From contig NW_022145611.1 in the NCBI RefSeq assembly GCF_000002235.5, positions 8,066,242 through 8,130,241 on the forward strand: DNA of 64,000 nucleotides, written 5' to 3'. A program made the translations under genes and the position numbers. Source of the stretch: Strongylocentrotus purpuratus. Its lineage: Eukaryota > Echinodermata > Echinoidea > Camarodonta > Strongylocentrotidae. Below, one piece after another: positions 12,570 to 24,937 of this stretch. The first letter of the stretch is position 1. The number at the start of each line of letters is the position of its first letter. Under the pieces are notes generated by a model that was not told where the DNA came from, searched no databases, and saw only the letters and a list, made by a program, of their open reading frames with translations.

Positions 12570-12859
12570 TGTAAAGAAAAAATTTATAAAACAACAAATA
12601 TATATATCTCATGAGTCACAATAAGTACTACTTTAAAAAAATGCTGTTCCATATCTTAAAGCTAGGAGGGATTAGACCACACAGCGAGGTCACTGACAGG
12701 TGGCTATCTCATCAACTCAGCTCTCAAATAACATAAGGAGTAGAGGATCATGAGGGACCAACAGGCACCGATTGGGGAAGTTTTCTATATAGAGGGAGCA
12801 AGTAGCTACAAGTAGGACAGTGAGGCTTTAATAATTAATCTTAAGATAAGCCAGACGTA

Positions 12860-13235
12860 TTAAAGGTAAAGACCAGTATTGGAAACGCCCCAATTTCAAA
12901 AAATGAAATGGAAGCTCTCATTACCAATCATGTGAAAGAATATGTTTTGACTAATACATGATGATAAAAAATTTGCCGGGAAACCGCCTACTAATTCATA
13001 TATTTGGTAAATTTGTTTCTCTCATGGTCTGTGAGAGATATATGGTAGTCCCATATATACATCTTTCTGTGTATAGTGCTTGTAACTTAACGAAGAATGG
13101 GCCAAATTTCTTATCATTTTGATGATTCCAGAACCTTGTAGATGCTAGATGCTAGATGATCAACCTTTTCTGATCGATTCCACAATGTTTCTTTCACAAT
13201 GCAATCGCATGACCATAACTGGTCTTTACCTTTAA
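12860..13235. mobile_element. TTAA-flanked MITE, 376 bp
   Basis: TTAA at 12860-12863 is followed by AGGTAAAGACCAGT. The right end reads ACTGGTCTTTACCT followed by TTAA at 13232-13235. These are perfect inverted ends of about 14 bp plus a TTAA target duplication, matching Kolobok/T2 or piggyBac-type non-autonomous elements. It has no coding capacity. The interior carries a duplicated GATGCTA near 13140-13157. Confidence 0.85.
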
Positions 13236-15295
13236 TAAATTTCATCCTAATACAAAGTCACTTCTAAGTCAAACTAGACAAACAATACTATCAAGAATCA
13301 TATTGATTCAAGGGTGAAAAACATGATTAGAGGTCTCTAAGTATACTGTATATTTCTCCATGCAAAGTATGAATTTAATTAGATCCTTCATCTTTTCCCT
13401 TTATTTCTCTTCGTCTTCCACCTTGACCTCTACAATATGGGCATTTGGTTATTAAACACATGTTATGGCAAAATTGCTTCCAGGCTAGATTTAGATTTAG
13501 ATTATTAAGATTTAGATTCAGGGTTATGATTATTTATTTTTGCATTTATAATATGTTACTTATGTATACAATTTATACACATCAAGTCTGTAATTGTTGT
13601 ATGTATATTGTTGGTTATTGTTCAGGACCCTAAGGAATAGCATTTTGTTAAACTGAAGAGGCAACCCTGCTTCAATAAAACTGTAATTAAAGGAATAACT
13701 AAACAATATGATTATTTTTTTTAAACTCTCAATTATTAATTTTCCACATGAAAAAAAAACCTAACATCATCTTAGTATTACAAGTATTTTGTTATTCTTT
13801 TTTATCTAAAAGTAAATAAATCTGATGAAAAGCTTATCAAGAATAAACATTATCTTTAAGATTGATCTTGATGCAATTCACCCAGCGATATTGCTTCACT
13901 CATGAAATAAAAAAACATAATTAAAGAAATATAATACAAGATTGCATCATTACAGCTCTTGACTGTATATATACATGGTGTGTATTTAACCAAATTAGCC
14001 TCAGGGGAAAATCATCATGAAAACCAAATCAAACCAATCTGCTGCCCTCTTGTGACCAACTACTGCATATACTTTCAGCCAGTATCCAGCTCTTCAATTT
14101 AATAATAAATAAAATAATTATAAATAGACAGCGTGTGTGCATATAAAATGAGATTGTACAGCAGAACATATGTTACCACAGAATTATAACATCTTGCATT
14201 ATAATTTGAATGATTCACCATTAATAATAGTCTCTTTTTTTTTCTTCTTTTAGAAACTTAGTTTTTACATGGACCCGAGAGATTTTTTTTTTCTAAGCCC
14301 TTTCTTCTCATTTTTAATTTAGTTGAATTTCACCTTGCCTCTTCCCAGAATAAACATTATATACTATGTTAAAAATAGACATATTTACACCCCTCTGCCT
14401 TCTAATGTATCTCTTTTTTTATTCTTTTAAAGGTAGTAAGCATCAAAGCACACAGAGTGAAATCTTAAGTAAACAATACATGACGTCAATTGGTCTCTCC
14501 CTCATAATTCCATGGGTACCATTATCACAAAACCCTTTTGATTGACTAGTTCGAAAATCAGTTGGCATACATTGTGCTAGTGGGTTTTTATCAAAGGACA
14601 CATATTGACAGAGCAATAGACAAACAAAGGTTTAGTATATATCATGAACAGAGTTGATAAGAGAGAAATTAAGCCTGATATTTAGACATGGGTGGGAGGG
14701 AGTCAGGAGTGGGATAAATGCCACTCAGTCGGCGGTGCACCAATGTATTGCTAGATTTGATCGATTTGTATGTTTTACAGCCCCTAGCCGATTCTTACTT
14801 ATTACTCAGACATACATCCATGAGTACAGGAATCTCACTTTTTTATTAAAAATGTCTATGGTAAATTTGTCAAAGGGAGTGGGAATTCAAAATCTTGAAA
14901 TGTTGTTACAAGTAGTCAAACATTTTCCTTTGCAAATTGGCAATTTTGTTGCCCAAGAAGCAATAAGTTGTCAATTACTTTGATTCTGTATGAGTTTTGT
15001 GGATATAATAAAGTAAAAAGAAAAGTATGTTGAGCTAAGCCAATGTTAAAAAACTGCTTCATACAAGTCTTTATTAACATATTAAACTCATGTTCTTCAC
15101 AAGGTGGTAGCGTAAAATTTTAAAAGCTAGGAGACAAATAAAATGGAATTTATAAGAACCTTTATAATCTATTTAAAATTAGTAATTGACAAAAAGCAAT
15201 TTTATTTGGTGTGTAAATATAAATATCGATTTCCTGGATGGCTTAATTACTATCATTAAAAAAACCAACGGCTCAGATAAAAAACTACAGAGTAA

Positions 15296-15482
15296 TAATA
15301 ATAATAATGATAATAATAAAGCATTTATTACGCGCAATCGATATAGTAAACTATTCTGAGGTGCAGAGGGAGATTATTACCCTGGCTTTAGCAACAGCTG
15401 CCATTTAATACGGCGCTCTAGCATTTCAAGGAATTAATTTCTGCCAGGTACCCATTTACATCACCAGGGTTGAGTGTACCTA
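15296..15482. repeat. Short dispersed repeat (SINE-like block)
   Basis: After an ATAATAATAATAATGAT run comes GCATTTATTACGCGC..., then CTCTAGCATTTC and CCAGGTACCCATTTACATCA then CCAGGGTTGAGTG. This GGTACCCATTTAC / GGGTTGAGTG block resembles a repeat I associate with marine invertebrate genomes. Family assignment is from memory only, and no tRNA-like head was found. Confidence 0.4.
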
Positions 15483-15599
15483 CAATTTGGAAATAAAAAT
15501 GTCACTCAAAATTCATCAAAGAATTATAGTGTGGTTTCAAAATGATGTAAAAAAGGGTAAAATGATAACAACAAGAAGGTCTTTTGTACAATATCCCTA

Positions 15600-16168
15600 T
15601 TAAAGGGATAGTTGAGTTTTGTTTTCAGACCGCAAATGCCTTCAAAGTGCATAGTTATTGCTCTTATTTTTATCTATGACATTTATAGTGCCCTTTTAGA
15701 ACCTAAAATTGCTATGAAGGTAATTTTAGACCCCAAAATGTGTGAAATTTAGCCAATATGATCATACCAATTCAGCTCCACTGTCAAGAAAACAGTGACC
15801 GTTGATTAATTATATAATTAAAAATAACAATACATGAGCCAGCTAATTGTGGGTAATATAAGCAACACGAAAATGCCAACAAAAAAGCCAACATCGGCAT
15901 TGGCTGAAATACGATGCAAAAAGGCATTATTTTGTTTTTTTTTCAACGTTTTTTTCACAATTTTCAAAATATCTAACATTTGTGGTGGTACACAAATATT
16001 AAAAATCATCCTATTTCAGCCGTCTCTGAACCGATTTTGATCAAACAAAGATGATTTTATCATTGAAATATTATGTTCTTTCAAATTTGACACTCAGTTT
16101 TTCATTATCTCACAACAAAAATTATTTTGCATAGCGCCCTCTGCAACAGAACTCAACTATCCCTTTAA
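15600..16168. mobile_element. TTAA-flanked T2/Kolobok-type MITE, 569 bp
   Basis: TTAA at 15600-15603 starts TTAAAGGGATAGTTGAGTT. The right end reads AACTCAACTATCCCTTTAA and finishes at 16168. The inverted ends are perfect over about 15 bp plus the TTAA duplication, and fit the TTAAAGGRR signature of T2 MITEs. The interior is AT-rich with no transposase. Confidence 0.85.
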
Positions 16169-16619
16169 AACATCCAAAAGACCATCACACACCAGATATC
16201 TGACTTGAATAACCCTTTCTTCTGCTGAAAATTGCACCGGAAAAGGAAAAGTGGAGACATGAGAGACTGTCAATGGAGAACTTGAACATCTCCTTGATTG
16301 GCAAATACCAGTACATTTGTCCCTGATCAATATCGTATTGAGATGGAACGTCTCGTGTAATAACAAATTATGTCAATATTATTGATGATGTTCGCTGTTG
16401 CTCGAATATGATACCTTGGTACTGCTGTATTTCACAGAAATTTGCCAGCGTCATAGGATTGACGTCCATACAAGGTTTAAGTTTCTGTCTCCTGTTGAAC
16501 TTGTACATGAAATGCGATCCAATTTCACTTTCTTCAAGTTTCTTTATGTTATTTTTTTTAAGGTCGATCCCAGGGAAGGTCATTGGTCTAACTGAGAAGA
16601 ATTTTTCCTGTCAATTACA

Positions 16620-16640
16620 GACAGTATACCCCCCCCCCCA
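16620..16640. repeat. Poly-C run
   Basis: Uninterrupted C run at about 16629-16639. Similar G or C homopolymers recur at 4190, 11949, 21369, 30119, 30525, 30804, 44068 and in bulk at 63310-63700. Confidence 0.9.
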
Positions 16641-18507
16641 TCACTTTTTTGGTTTTACTTTCACAAGTGGGCCTTGAGCATATTATTTATATTGTTGTTA
16701 TTATTACATAAAATTTATAAGCTAATACCTGTACAGTGTATTAATGGCATATTAAACACAATGCTGAAACTTCACACAGCATATGAGAATACATGTATAT
16801 ACCAGCACAATTCAACATTGGCATAACCATACGGAAGCGCATTTACATTGTCCTTCGTATACAATATCAATGGCACAAGCATTTCCACACACAAAAAAGC
16901 ATAACAATAATTAATATGGATTGGCTGACTGATATTATGCATCTTTTACTAATGAGCAATATATAAAATTCCATTCAAATACATTGTTTTATTTCTTTTG
17001 TTTTTTGTACAGTCAAGGCTACATCGATTCACCTTCAATTAAAAAATCTTCAATTCAACGTACTATTCAACACATAGTTAATCATAAGTAAAGAATGTCT
17101 CATCCAGACTTTTTTAAAGACAATTAACGAGGTGAATCCTTGTTATGTGGTATTTGATATTAATCTGAACACTCACATACTAATGGGGACAATTACAACT
17201 AAATTATTGTTGAAAATTCATAGCCTAGATTTCCTCAGATCCAGGGTACGAAATAATAGAAATATCTTTTCTATGATGTGAATGATAAAAGCACATGGCA
17301 TATTGATTCAGTGAAAGAATCATGCTAGCAATAATCATAAAACAGAAGATATAATCATGCCTGTATGCATTTTATGATGTAATAGCATACTTTAGTTTAT
17401 TTGCTAACAGCTTATAATAAACTGACCTTTAGAAAGGATGGTGCAATTATTTATTCCATTTGCAATGAAATATACACACAGACAGATAGACACACCCACA
17501 AATATTTAGGGTGTATTTCAAAGACTCATATCATATGTAGTATGTACACGTCAGTATGTTATAACATGTATATGTTTAATAGAGGACACACACGCTTTTA
17601 GAAATATAAATAACATGAGGACGATCCAGAAATATACTGCACATTCAACTGAGGACTTGCTTTTTATGTGCAAATTACTTCCAGATATAAAAGGGCCTCA
17701 AATTTTAAACAATTTTACAGGGTTATCGAACCGAGGACTTCCTCATTTTGCAAAGTGGTCATCAAAGTGGAGGTACATGCAGTTTTCAGGAGTGTCCTCG
17801 GTAACACATCCACACACATATGCACAGTTTTGCACACACACATATACACATACAAATGGACCAAAAATAATATAACCTTTATTATGCATCCTACTTCCTA
17901 CTAAGTATTGCTACTGGTCATTTCTTGGAAAATAAAGTATGCATAAAAGCGTTGCTATGCCAACCAAATGAATCTTTGTAGTGCTATAAGAGGTAGGGGG
18001 GTGTTAATGCATTAGACTGAGGAAGGCAATTATGAAAATGCACCAATCCCCATGATACCCCTTTCCATCATATATTCAGAATATATCAAATAGTTCCAGG
18101 AGACACATCGAGTAGAACAACAAAATGTGTTTTCTTCATATGGCCAAATTTACTTTTAGTAGATCATCTAAGATTCAGTCTTGCTATTTTCCGTTGGATT
18201 TTAATTATAAATACTTATACAGTTTATTCATTCATTTATTCATTTATTTATTCATTTTATTTAAGCTGGGTAGCAATGCTGGTAGGTTAAAACTGTTTTA
18301 TATCAAGGCCCTCGTAAATGAAAAGGTGACTTACAAAGAGCTGAACAGAATATTACTTACATGTAAGTGCATTGTACATGTATACACGGCATATGTATAA
18401 TTAAAGCAATCAGTTTTGGTACAAAGTGAATTGCAGCATTGTGCAACCAGTATATTTGATCAAGGTTGTTGTTACTAACCATGTGACATATCCCTAGTTT
18501 GATCATA

Positions 18508-18655
18508 TCGTCTGTTTGGAAACAGAAGGTTGGTAACTGAAATACATGTACTCTTACACACAGAAATAACACCCTTCTGGCTCTGAACAGACGATGACCA
18601 ACCAAAAGGGCAGTGGGACAAATCGTCTGTTGCAGCAAGAAGGGCGTTATACTCA
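18508..18655. mobile_element. Hairpin-family copy plus an extra half-copy
   Basis: TCGTCTGTTTGGAAACAGAA at 18508 pairs with the end ...CTTCTGGCTCTGAACAGACGA at 18574-18594. A third arm, ATCGTCTGTTGCAGCAAG then AAGGGCGTTATACTCA, follows at 18622-18655. This suggests an inserted or duplicated arm. Confidence 0.65.
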
Positions 18656-18809
18656 TACATTGTACGTCCATGCTATAGAGCAACGTCGATCTGGCGCTGC
18701 TCAGTGGCTGCCGGGCTCACGATCAATTGGGCAAAAAGAATTTCCGTTTCGGTTTAATAAAATTTGAAGTGGACTATTAGGCTATTATTATTATTATTTT
18801 ATTATTATA

Positions 18810-18848
18810 ACACAAGAGTTAATGCCCTACTGGCTATGAAAGGACAGA
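18810..18848. mobile_element. Hairpin-family half-copy
   Basis: AGAGTTAATGCCCTACTGGC, then TATGAAAGGACAG, matches one arm. The partner arm is missing. Confidence 0.5.
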
Positions 18849-18983
18849 ACTAACCAGACAGGGGTGATCTTAGGACTACCACCCTCACAAACCAATTGAA
18901 TGAAACATTACCAACTCCATGAGTCGGTGATAAGCTTCCCACTACTACTAAACCTACAAAAAAGTTCTAATAGATATTCTTAC

Positions 18984-19013
18984 CGAATCGAGACCCGCCT
19001 TTGATTGACAACG
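18984..19013 (-). CDS. Candidate 30-nt in-phase microexon of ITPK
   Basis: On the minus strand, GTGTTCTGCAG is followed by 30 nt and then TTCG|gtaagaat. The insert is a multiple of three, open in phase 0 (ten codons, RCQSKAGLDS) and lies between phase-0 ITPK exons, so it could be skipped or included without a frame change. The tract before the AG is purine-containing and weak, and a stop-to-donor open frame of about 36 codons also covers it. This is speculative without transcript data. Confidence 0.18.
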
Positions 19014-19250
19014 CTGCAGAACACTTTCTCTCCCACACCCATTTAACTTGCATTGAAACTCTGACGGTATACCTCCGTGTACTGACGTTTAAAAAGAGGA
19101 AGAAGCAACAACCACTTTGAAATGGATGAGCAACTATTCAAAGGGAAATTTCATTGTTAACTTGACTGAGATTTTCAGGGTTGCTTCAGGGTTTACCTCC
19201 TAAGTCAATCTTTTATGTCAATTCACAGTAGTGGCTTCTTCTTTTTAACA

Positions 19251-19590
19251 GACCAACTTCCCTTCTGAGGCTAATAGTCTATATATGTATATATCCTCTG
19301 TATTACAGATGATCATTGTTATGATAGCAAAAAAAAAAGAAAAAACAAGAAAAAAAACAAGAAAAAAAGAAAGAAAAAAGAAGACCAACTTCCCTTTCGA
19401 GGCATAATAGTCTATATGTATATATCCTCCGTATTTAAGATGATCATTGTTATGATGGCAAAAAAAAAGAAAAAAAAGAAGACCAACTTCCCTTTTGTGG
19501 CATAAAAGTCTACCGGGGTATGTGTATATATCCTCTGTATTATAGATGATCATTGTCTGATGGCAAAAAAAAAAAAAAAAAAAAAAAAAA
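19251..19590. repeat. Three tandem copies of an A-tailed unit (105-130 bp)
   Basis: GACCAACTTCCCTT starts units at about 19252, 19382 and 19480. Each continues AGTCTATA...TATATCCTC.GTATTA, GATGATCATTGT, TGATGGCAAAA and ends in an A-rich tail. Copy divergence is low apart from tail length. Confidence 0.85.
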
Positions 19591-19620
19591 TTTGGAATCC
19601 CGGGTAAAACTTTTCCAGTA

Positions 19621-19660
19621 CGGTCTGTTTAGAACCAGAAGGAAGAATGTTAAAGTACTA
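19621..19660. mobile_element. Hairpin-family half-copy
   Basis: CGGTCTGTTTAGAACCAGAA, then GGAAGAATGTTAAAG, matches one arm with substitutions. Confidence 0.4.
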
Positions 19661-20035
19661 GAGATAAAGAATTATATCTCCTTCAATAACATCAATCCAT
19701 AACTTGTAATTGATTTCAGTGTAAACATTTAAAAGGAATTCCATTCAAGGCTATCAGTAATTTATATCTAATTTATACAGGTTTTGGTAATTTGGCTGGG
19801 CATACACAGCTGTCGATTTTCAAAACATATGCCTGTCACGCACTGTAGAACAATTCACTTCATGGACCAGGATTTTAATAATTTTCTATGTCACATTTGT
19901 TTAACAATCGCATAAAGAGGAAAAACTTCACAGCCAGTTTTTGCTTTCTAAACACGAGGCCCAACTGTTGACAGGCAGAGACAAGCTATGGAATTATCCC
20001 AGAGACAAGACTACATAAAATAAAATAAAATAAAA

Positions 20036-20122
20036 TGTATCATCTATTGTGAGCTTGAAGGGCATTAACTCTGGGTTAAAAGATGTGAGAAGATGTCCTT
20101 TTGGCAGATGATATTCATAGAC
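20036..20122. mobile_element. Degenerate hairpin-family copy
   Basis: GAGCTTGAAGGGCATTAACT then, after a loop, TGTCCTTTTGGCAGATGAT. The two arms are recognisable but eroded. Confidence 0.4.
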
Positions 20123-20198
20123 AGAATTAAATCAAATCCTTGATCATAAATAAGATCCTCAAATATTTAGATCATCCACCAACATCATCTGCAGTTGT

Positions 20199-20325
20199 AC
20201 ACATACACACACACACGCAGATACACATCATTTAAAAGCGGAGCAAAGCAAGCAAAGTGGCTGTACCGAGTATGTACATCACACACAAACACACACAAAA
20301 CACTAAACACACACACAAGAAGATT
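20199..20325. repeat. CA-rich microsatellite segments
   Basis: Two ACAC-rich stretches (20203-20230 and 20279-20321) separated by unique DNA. Open frames here are low-complexity artefacts. Confidence 0.85.
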
Positions 20326-22960
20326 GCTATGGCAACGGGAAGATGCTGAGAAGATGCTTGCCAGATCATGCATGTTCGAATGCCGAGAATTCCTCCCCTA
20401 TACAGGCGGTGCGCTCGGGTGCAATTAACTCACGATTTCGTTTTGATTTGACCTTGCTTTTCTATTGAATAAACACGTTGTTTACGTGAAACCGCTGGGA
20501 AAGTGTCGCAGCAAACCTGCCATAACTTTGGCATATGACAATGAATCTTAAAGATCTTTACATTTTTGAAAAGAGGAATAATCATTTAAACTATACATTA
20601 CATTTTTTTTTGTAATAACGAAGAAAAAATGGGGGCAAAAGGACAAGAAACTTTGTATGAAAAAAAAAAAAAAAGAGTCCGAAATAATGCCTAAAATTAC
20701 ACATTTTTAATAATTGGACAATAACGATATTCGAATATGTTATTGAATAACTATTAAAGAAAATTTCTGTGAAATATCAATTTCATAAACCAATTCGGCC
20801 GGATGTGTCTGGTAATGATCCAACATAATGCATTTTCATACCTTCAATACGAGCACCGATCTACCGAGTCGTCCCCACATTACATCGCGGGTGATGACGT
20901 CATGCTCAATAGCACAGTCCCACACACTCTAGTTTGTGTTGGCGTTGATCGGTAAAAACGGCTTTCAACATGATTTCGTGGCATAGATTGTAATTGTTGC
21001 AATGTTTGAATTAACCCCCAAATTTCTCCAACATTAATAACAAATGTATATTACGGAAATAAAGCTAAATTACACTGATTATCTTAGCTTTACTGTAAAT
21101 AAGACGGAATAACGTGGCGTCAAACATGTACATTGCCCGTACATTGTCGTGAATATCGTCTGCACCAGCAGTGCACCGCGAGCCCACTATAGCCTGTGTC
21201 CATCGTAGGAGCAGTACTCCACCAATACTACTTTAAAATAATAGTAGTTGTATAAGTAGTAGCAGTCGTAGATGTAATAATAATGATAGTAATAATAATA
21301 TTAATAACAATCATAATAATAATCAAATATTATTTGTAGGGGAATAGCAGGGTATTTCCCGGCAGAAGGGGGGGGGGGGGGGGTTATGCGTAATTCGCCA
21401 CTCTTCATCCAATTTAAAATAAATGAAGATCCCCCCACCCCCAATAGCAAACCCCTGGGTAATATATCAAAATAATAGATATACTTCATGATTATAATGA
21501 TGCTGCTGCTTAGATTAATAATGTTAATAATGATAATTAAAAAGTAATAGTAGGCCTACTTATAACAGGGAGGTGTTTTACCCTGCTTATAATAATGATT
21601 GTTATTATTATTATTATTATTCATTATAATGGTTATAATAATACTTCGGGTAGGAAGAAGTCAAGGAAAAATATCCCAACAATGAATGACCATGCAAGAA
21701 ATATATAGGTAGCTAGATACCTAGCTGTAGGCCACCATTTATTGCAATAGCATTAACCCTTTATTACTTGCTTTTTTTTTTTAATGTTAAGTTGACTCAA
21801 GCGATGATTGTCTAACATCACTTTGTGATTTAATTTTTTTTTTTTTTTAATGAATTAACCCAAGTCTTTGTTTTGTGAAATAAATTCTGGAACCAACTGA
21901 GAAGAAACCCGGAGCCTTTGTCGACACATCCACGCCATTATAAACACTCACTTTAAATTCTGGCACAAAAATCCACATACCACATGCACACTTGCATATA
22001 CCTTTCTCACAATGATCCATGTACCACCTTCATGTAAATCACTCTCCGATTATATATAGATATCTCTGAATATCATTTCATCATTTACTGCAAAACATTA
22101 ACCACTCGACCAATGAATAACACAAAACAGCAATTTCATTTTAAAAACAATTCTCAATCTGCATATTATAATTGCCACTTCACTTCAGATACAATAGGCA
22201 AGATACTTCCATTATGTAACTTGCATACAAAACAGGAATGCTTCTTTTTTTTCTTCAATGCAATAACACTGTATATTTGTGTTTTAAATGTACTTGTATA
22301 CTTAACTTAACATGTATACAAAAACGAAAGACTCAAATAAATACTTATATCCATGTCTCACATACTTTTCATTGTACATCTAATACTTCTTCAATAAATA
22401 TAAAGCTTTGTATAAATAATAAAACAATCTGTTTTGAAAGCCATTACTTTATGTTTACTGTCATCTTTGGTTCAATCATGCGCCAATAACACGCAATTGT
22501 TCAAATGTGTACATGAATGAACATTATTGGAAATAAGTGAAATGTGAAAATCTACATGGAGTTCATAACTTGCATAATAATGATGAAGATGCACGTATGA
22601 CATGGACTAACCAAGTCGAAAATGATTACATGATACATGTAATGTTGTACTATGCAACATCAAATGTAATTAAAAAAGTATGCATATAAATTTGAATATG
22701 TAAGGAAACAGGTCTATTGCCAATTATCTGAACTTTTCACTTATTCACAACTTCTAAAACAAATACTTTAAATTGTCTAAGCATTGAAAGCACTATTCTC
22801 TGGAACACCAGGAATTAATGTACTAAGTACAAGTTAACCCTATCGTGTGTACCATATTGTAACCAGAGTGCTAGTTTTACACTACTTTCGGGCTTCCTGA
22901 CTCCCTCACTATGAAATCACCATCCAAACTGAAGAACACTGGTAGCCAATGCTGACATCT

Positions 22961-22976
22961 TTAAGGGAGCGCCATT
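22961..22976 (-). CDS. Candidate nested gene, terminal coding segment
   Basis: On the minus strand, ttattgcag precedes AATGGCGCTCCCTTAA. Taking one base to finish the codon carried over from the exon at 23800-23914, it reads Arg-Met-Ala-Leu-Pro-stop. The 3' untranslated part would continue left, and an AATAAA on this strand lies at about 21735-21745. It is part of a tentative three-exon gene and not recognised. Confidence 0.3.
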
Positions 22977-23799
22977 CTGCAATAAAATAGAAAAACAATT
23001 AATGAATTGAAATTCAATTATATTACAGCAAATAAAGAAAAAAAAAGAGAAATTTACCATGATTTATATTTCACATTCATATGGTTATATATTAACTCTA
23101 ACATTAGACAGCATAACTTACATACACTACTCTATAACAGACATTACCAAAGTATTATATGATCAAGAGCCAGATTATGGAAAGAACTTCAAAAAATACC
23201 TCAAATGGATCTCACAGCTCAGTTAGGCATGATATTCATAAATGATAATTGGGTCAAATTTGGTCTACATGCATGATAATAACCTTCAAGACATTGTGTT
23301 TTTCAGCAGTGGCGTAATGAGCCAAAAAAAATTGGAGGGGGAATAACGGAGCTAAAGTTTTGGATATGGTGCATGATTTAAAAAAAAAAAAAAAAAAAAG
23401 AGCAAGCGAGAAAAAAAAATCTACATTTTCTAATTTTTAAATAAATAATTCTGTCACAGAATTTTTGGTAGATAATTAGATTTTTCTTTGTCTAATTCTA
23501 AAAAGGAAAAAGAGGCAGATATTAGAAGAATTTAAATGCAAATTGTAATGTTGAAAAATACAATGAGGATTTAACCAAAAAATACCCTTTTCATGAAAAA
23601 TTGGGGGTGTTTTTATTTATCTTGATAATTAGACACTGGATTGAAAAAGACTAGTGTCACCAGGCACTGTGAGAGAAATTTAAAAACAAATGGTACATGT
23701 TGTTTCTCAGAATGATTTGACATCACCAAGGAACATTGCCTTTAATGACTTCATGGTGATGAAAAAAATGCCAACTCTACTTAACAGTACATATCTTAC

Positions 23800-23914
23800 C
23801 TAGTTGCATGAAGACAAATCTGCTTGGGCACTAGGGTTGGTGAACACTCCACAGAGCCATGGTGGGATGTAGAATCTGTGATCACTCTGAGGGAACGACC
23901 AGACAGCTTCAACA
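23800..23914 (-). CDS. Candidate nested gene, internal exon (115 nt)
   Basis: Good splice signals flank it: acceptor cctttcttccattcag and donor CAACTAG then gtaagatat. In the frame that fits both neighbours (first two bases finish a codon, last two carry over) it encodes LKLSGRSLRVITDSTSHHG, then Ser-Val-Glu-Cys-Ser-Pro, and ends ICLHAT. The phases agree with the exon at 25930-26057 (ends phase 1) and the segment at 22976 (needs one base). It does not fit ITPK phasing, so it is not part of the kinase coding sequence. No domain is recognised. It could instead be a non-coding RNA exon. Confidence 0.35.
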
Positions 23915-24655
23915 CTGAATGGAAGAAAGGAAAAATATTGTAAGTGAATAATGAGAGTTAACATGTATAAATATACATAATTACAAGTCTAGTGCTTGAC
24001 GTGACGTTGTCGGAACGGCAGGAAAATCAGTGCCGTGGCTTGAGACTCCAACCAAATGTGGGAGGGTTGACAGCCATGTCTTACCATGGTAGACTTATAA
24101 CAAAAACAATTTGGTATTCAAGAATTTCCACATGAAAAATACACACACGTTCTTGCATATTTACCTAAGTACGAGGTCACATCACGTCAGCCTGGCCAGG
24201 CTCGGCAGCGGCCGCCAGCAGTGTCGGCCGTTCTTCAATGCTCGACCAATGTGTATCATGCATTAGGACATCTGCCAAGTCATGAAGTTGAGAAGGGGAG
24301 CTGGAGGTTACTTGAAGGTAAGGCTACATGAAGGTTTCATGGCCCTGCCTACATATTCTATATGAAAGAAGGTGAAGAAATTATTATTTTTTTTTTGTAG
24401 AGATTTGAAGGTAAAACAGGTTAAATATTATTACTAGACTCTACAACATTGCCATTGATAAAGTTTGACTTTAGTTTAGAGTTTAGTAAGTAGGATGAGG
24501 TGTCGTGTGTAATACAGCTGCATGCACATGGATTATATGCACTTGAAATTGGGTCGACAATTCATTGGCTCCAAGATTCGTTCATTAATATTGCCGAGAC
24601 CCGTGAATATGAATCATTGCCATTTATATTACGGTCACTGCAACTCATGAGCTCC

Positions 24656-24678
24656 GCCGCCGACGGAGCTCCCTGGAG
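24656..24678. repeat. GC-rich perfect stem GAGCTCCG...CGGAGCTC
   Basis: An 8-bp inverted repeat with a 7-nt GC loop inside an otherwise AT-rich tract. It could form a small hairpin. No role is evident. Confidence 0.5.
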
Positions 24679-24888
24679 TTACGGTCAATGAAGCTAATGC
24701 AGCTGCGCTGCAGAGCAGTAGCACTAAGCCACTATCAGTCAGGCATTATGAATGGCACATACCGGTATGCGTAGCAGATTCGCCAGCTTTTTTTTTTACC
24801 TATGAATACCTATTTTTCATGGAAAAGGAATATCAAACATCGATTTATGGAAAAAAAATACTTCATTACAATTGAAATGCGCCCTTAC

Positions 24889-24937
24889 CTTTGTTTCTTT
24901 AGAGGGTTTTACAAAGTCAAAGATCCACTCGGCTCGG
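24889..24937 (-). other. Candidate 49-nt cassette exon
   Basis: Acceptor gttttgatttcag before CCGAGCC and donor ACAAAG then gtaagggcg, both good. If included between 25930-26057 and 23800-23914 it introduces an early TAA and would end the frame. One frame is fully open (AEWIFDFVKPSKETK) but does not fit the neighbours. The plus strand here also has an acceptor-like ttctttag, so the strand is uncertain. Confidence 0.25.

Noticed and set aside
16368-16595. Overlapping ORFs on both strands; the minus-strand one has a plausible composition
   Set aside because: No splice sites in phase, no recognisable domain, and it lies beside a MITE. Could be an eroded element remnant but I cannot support it.
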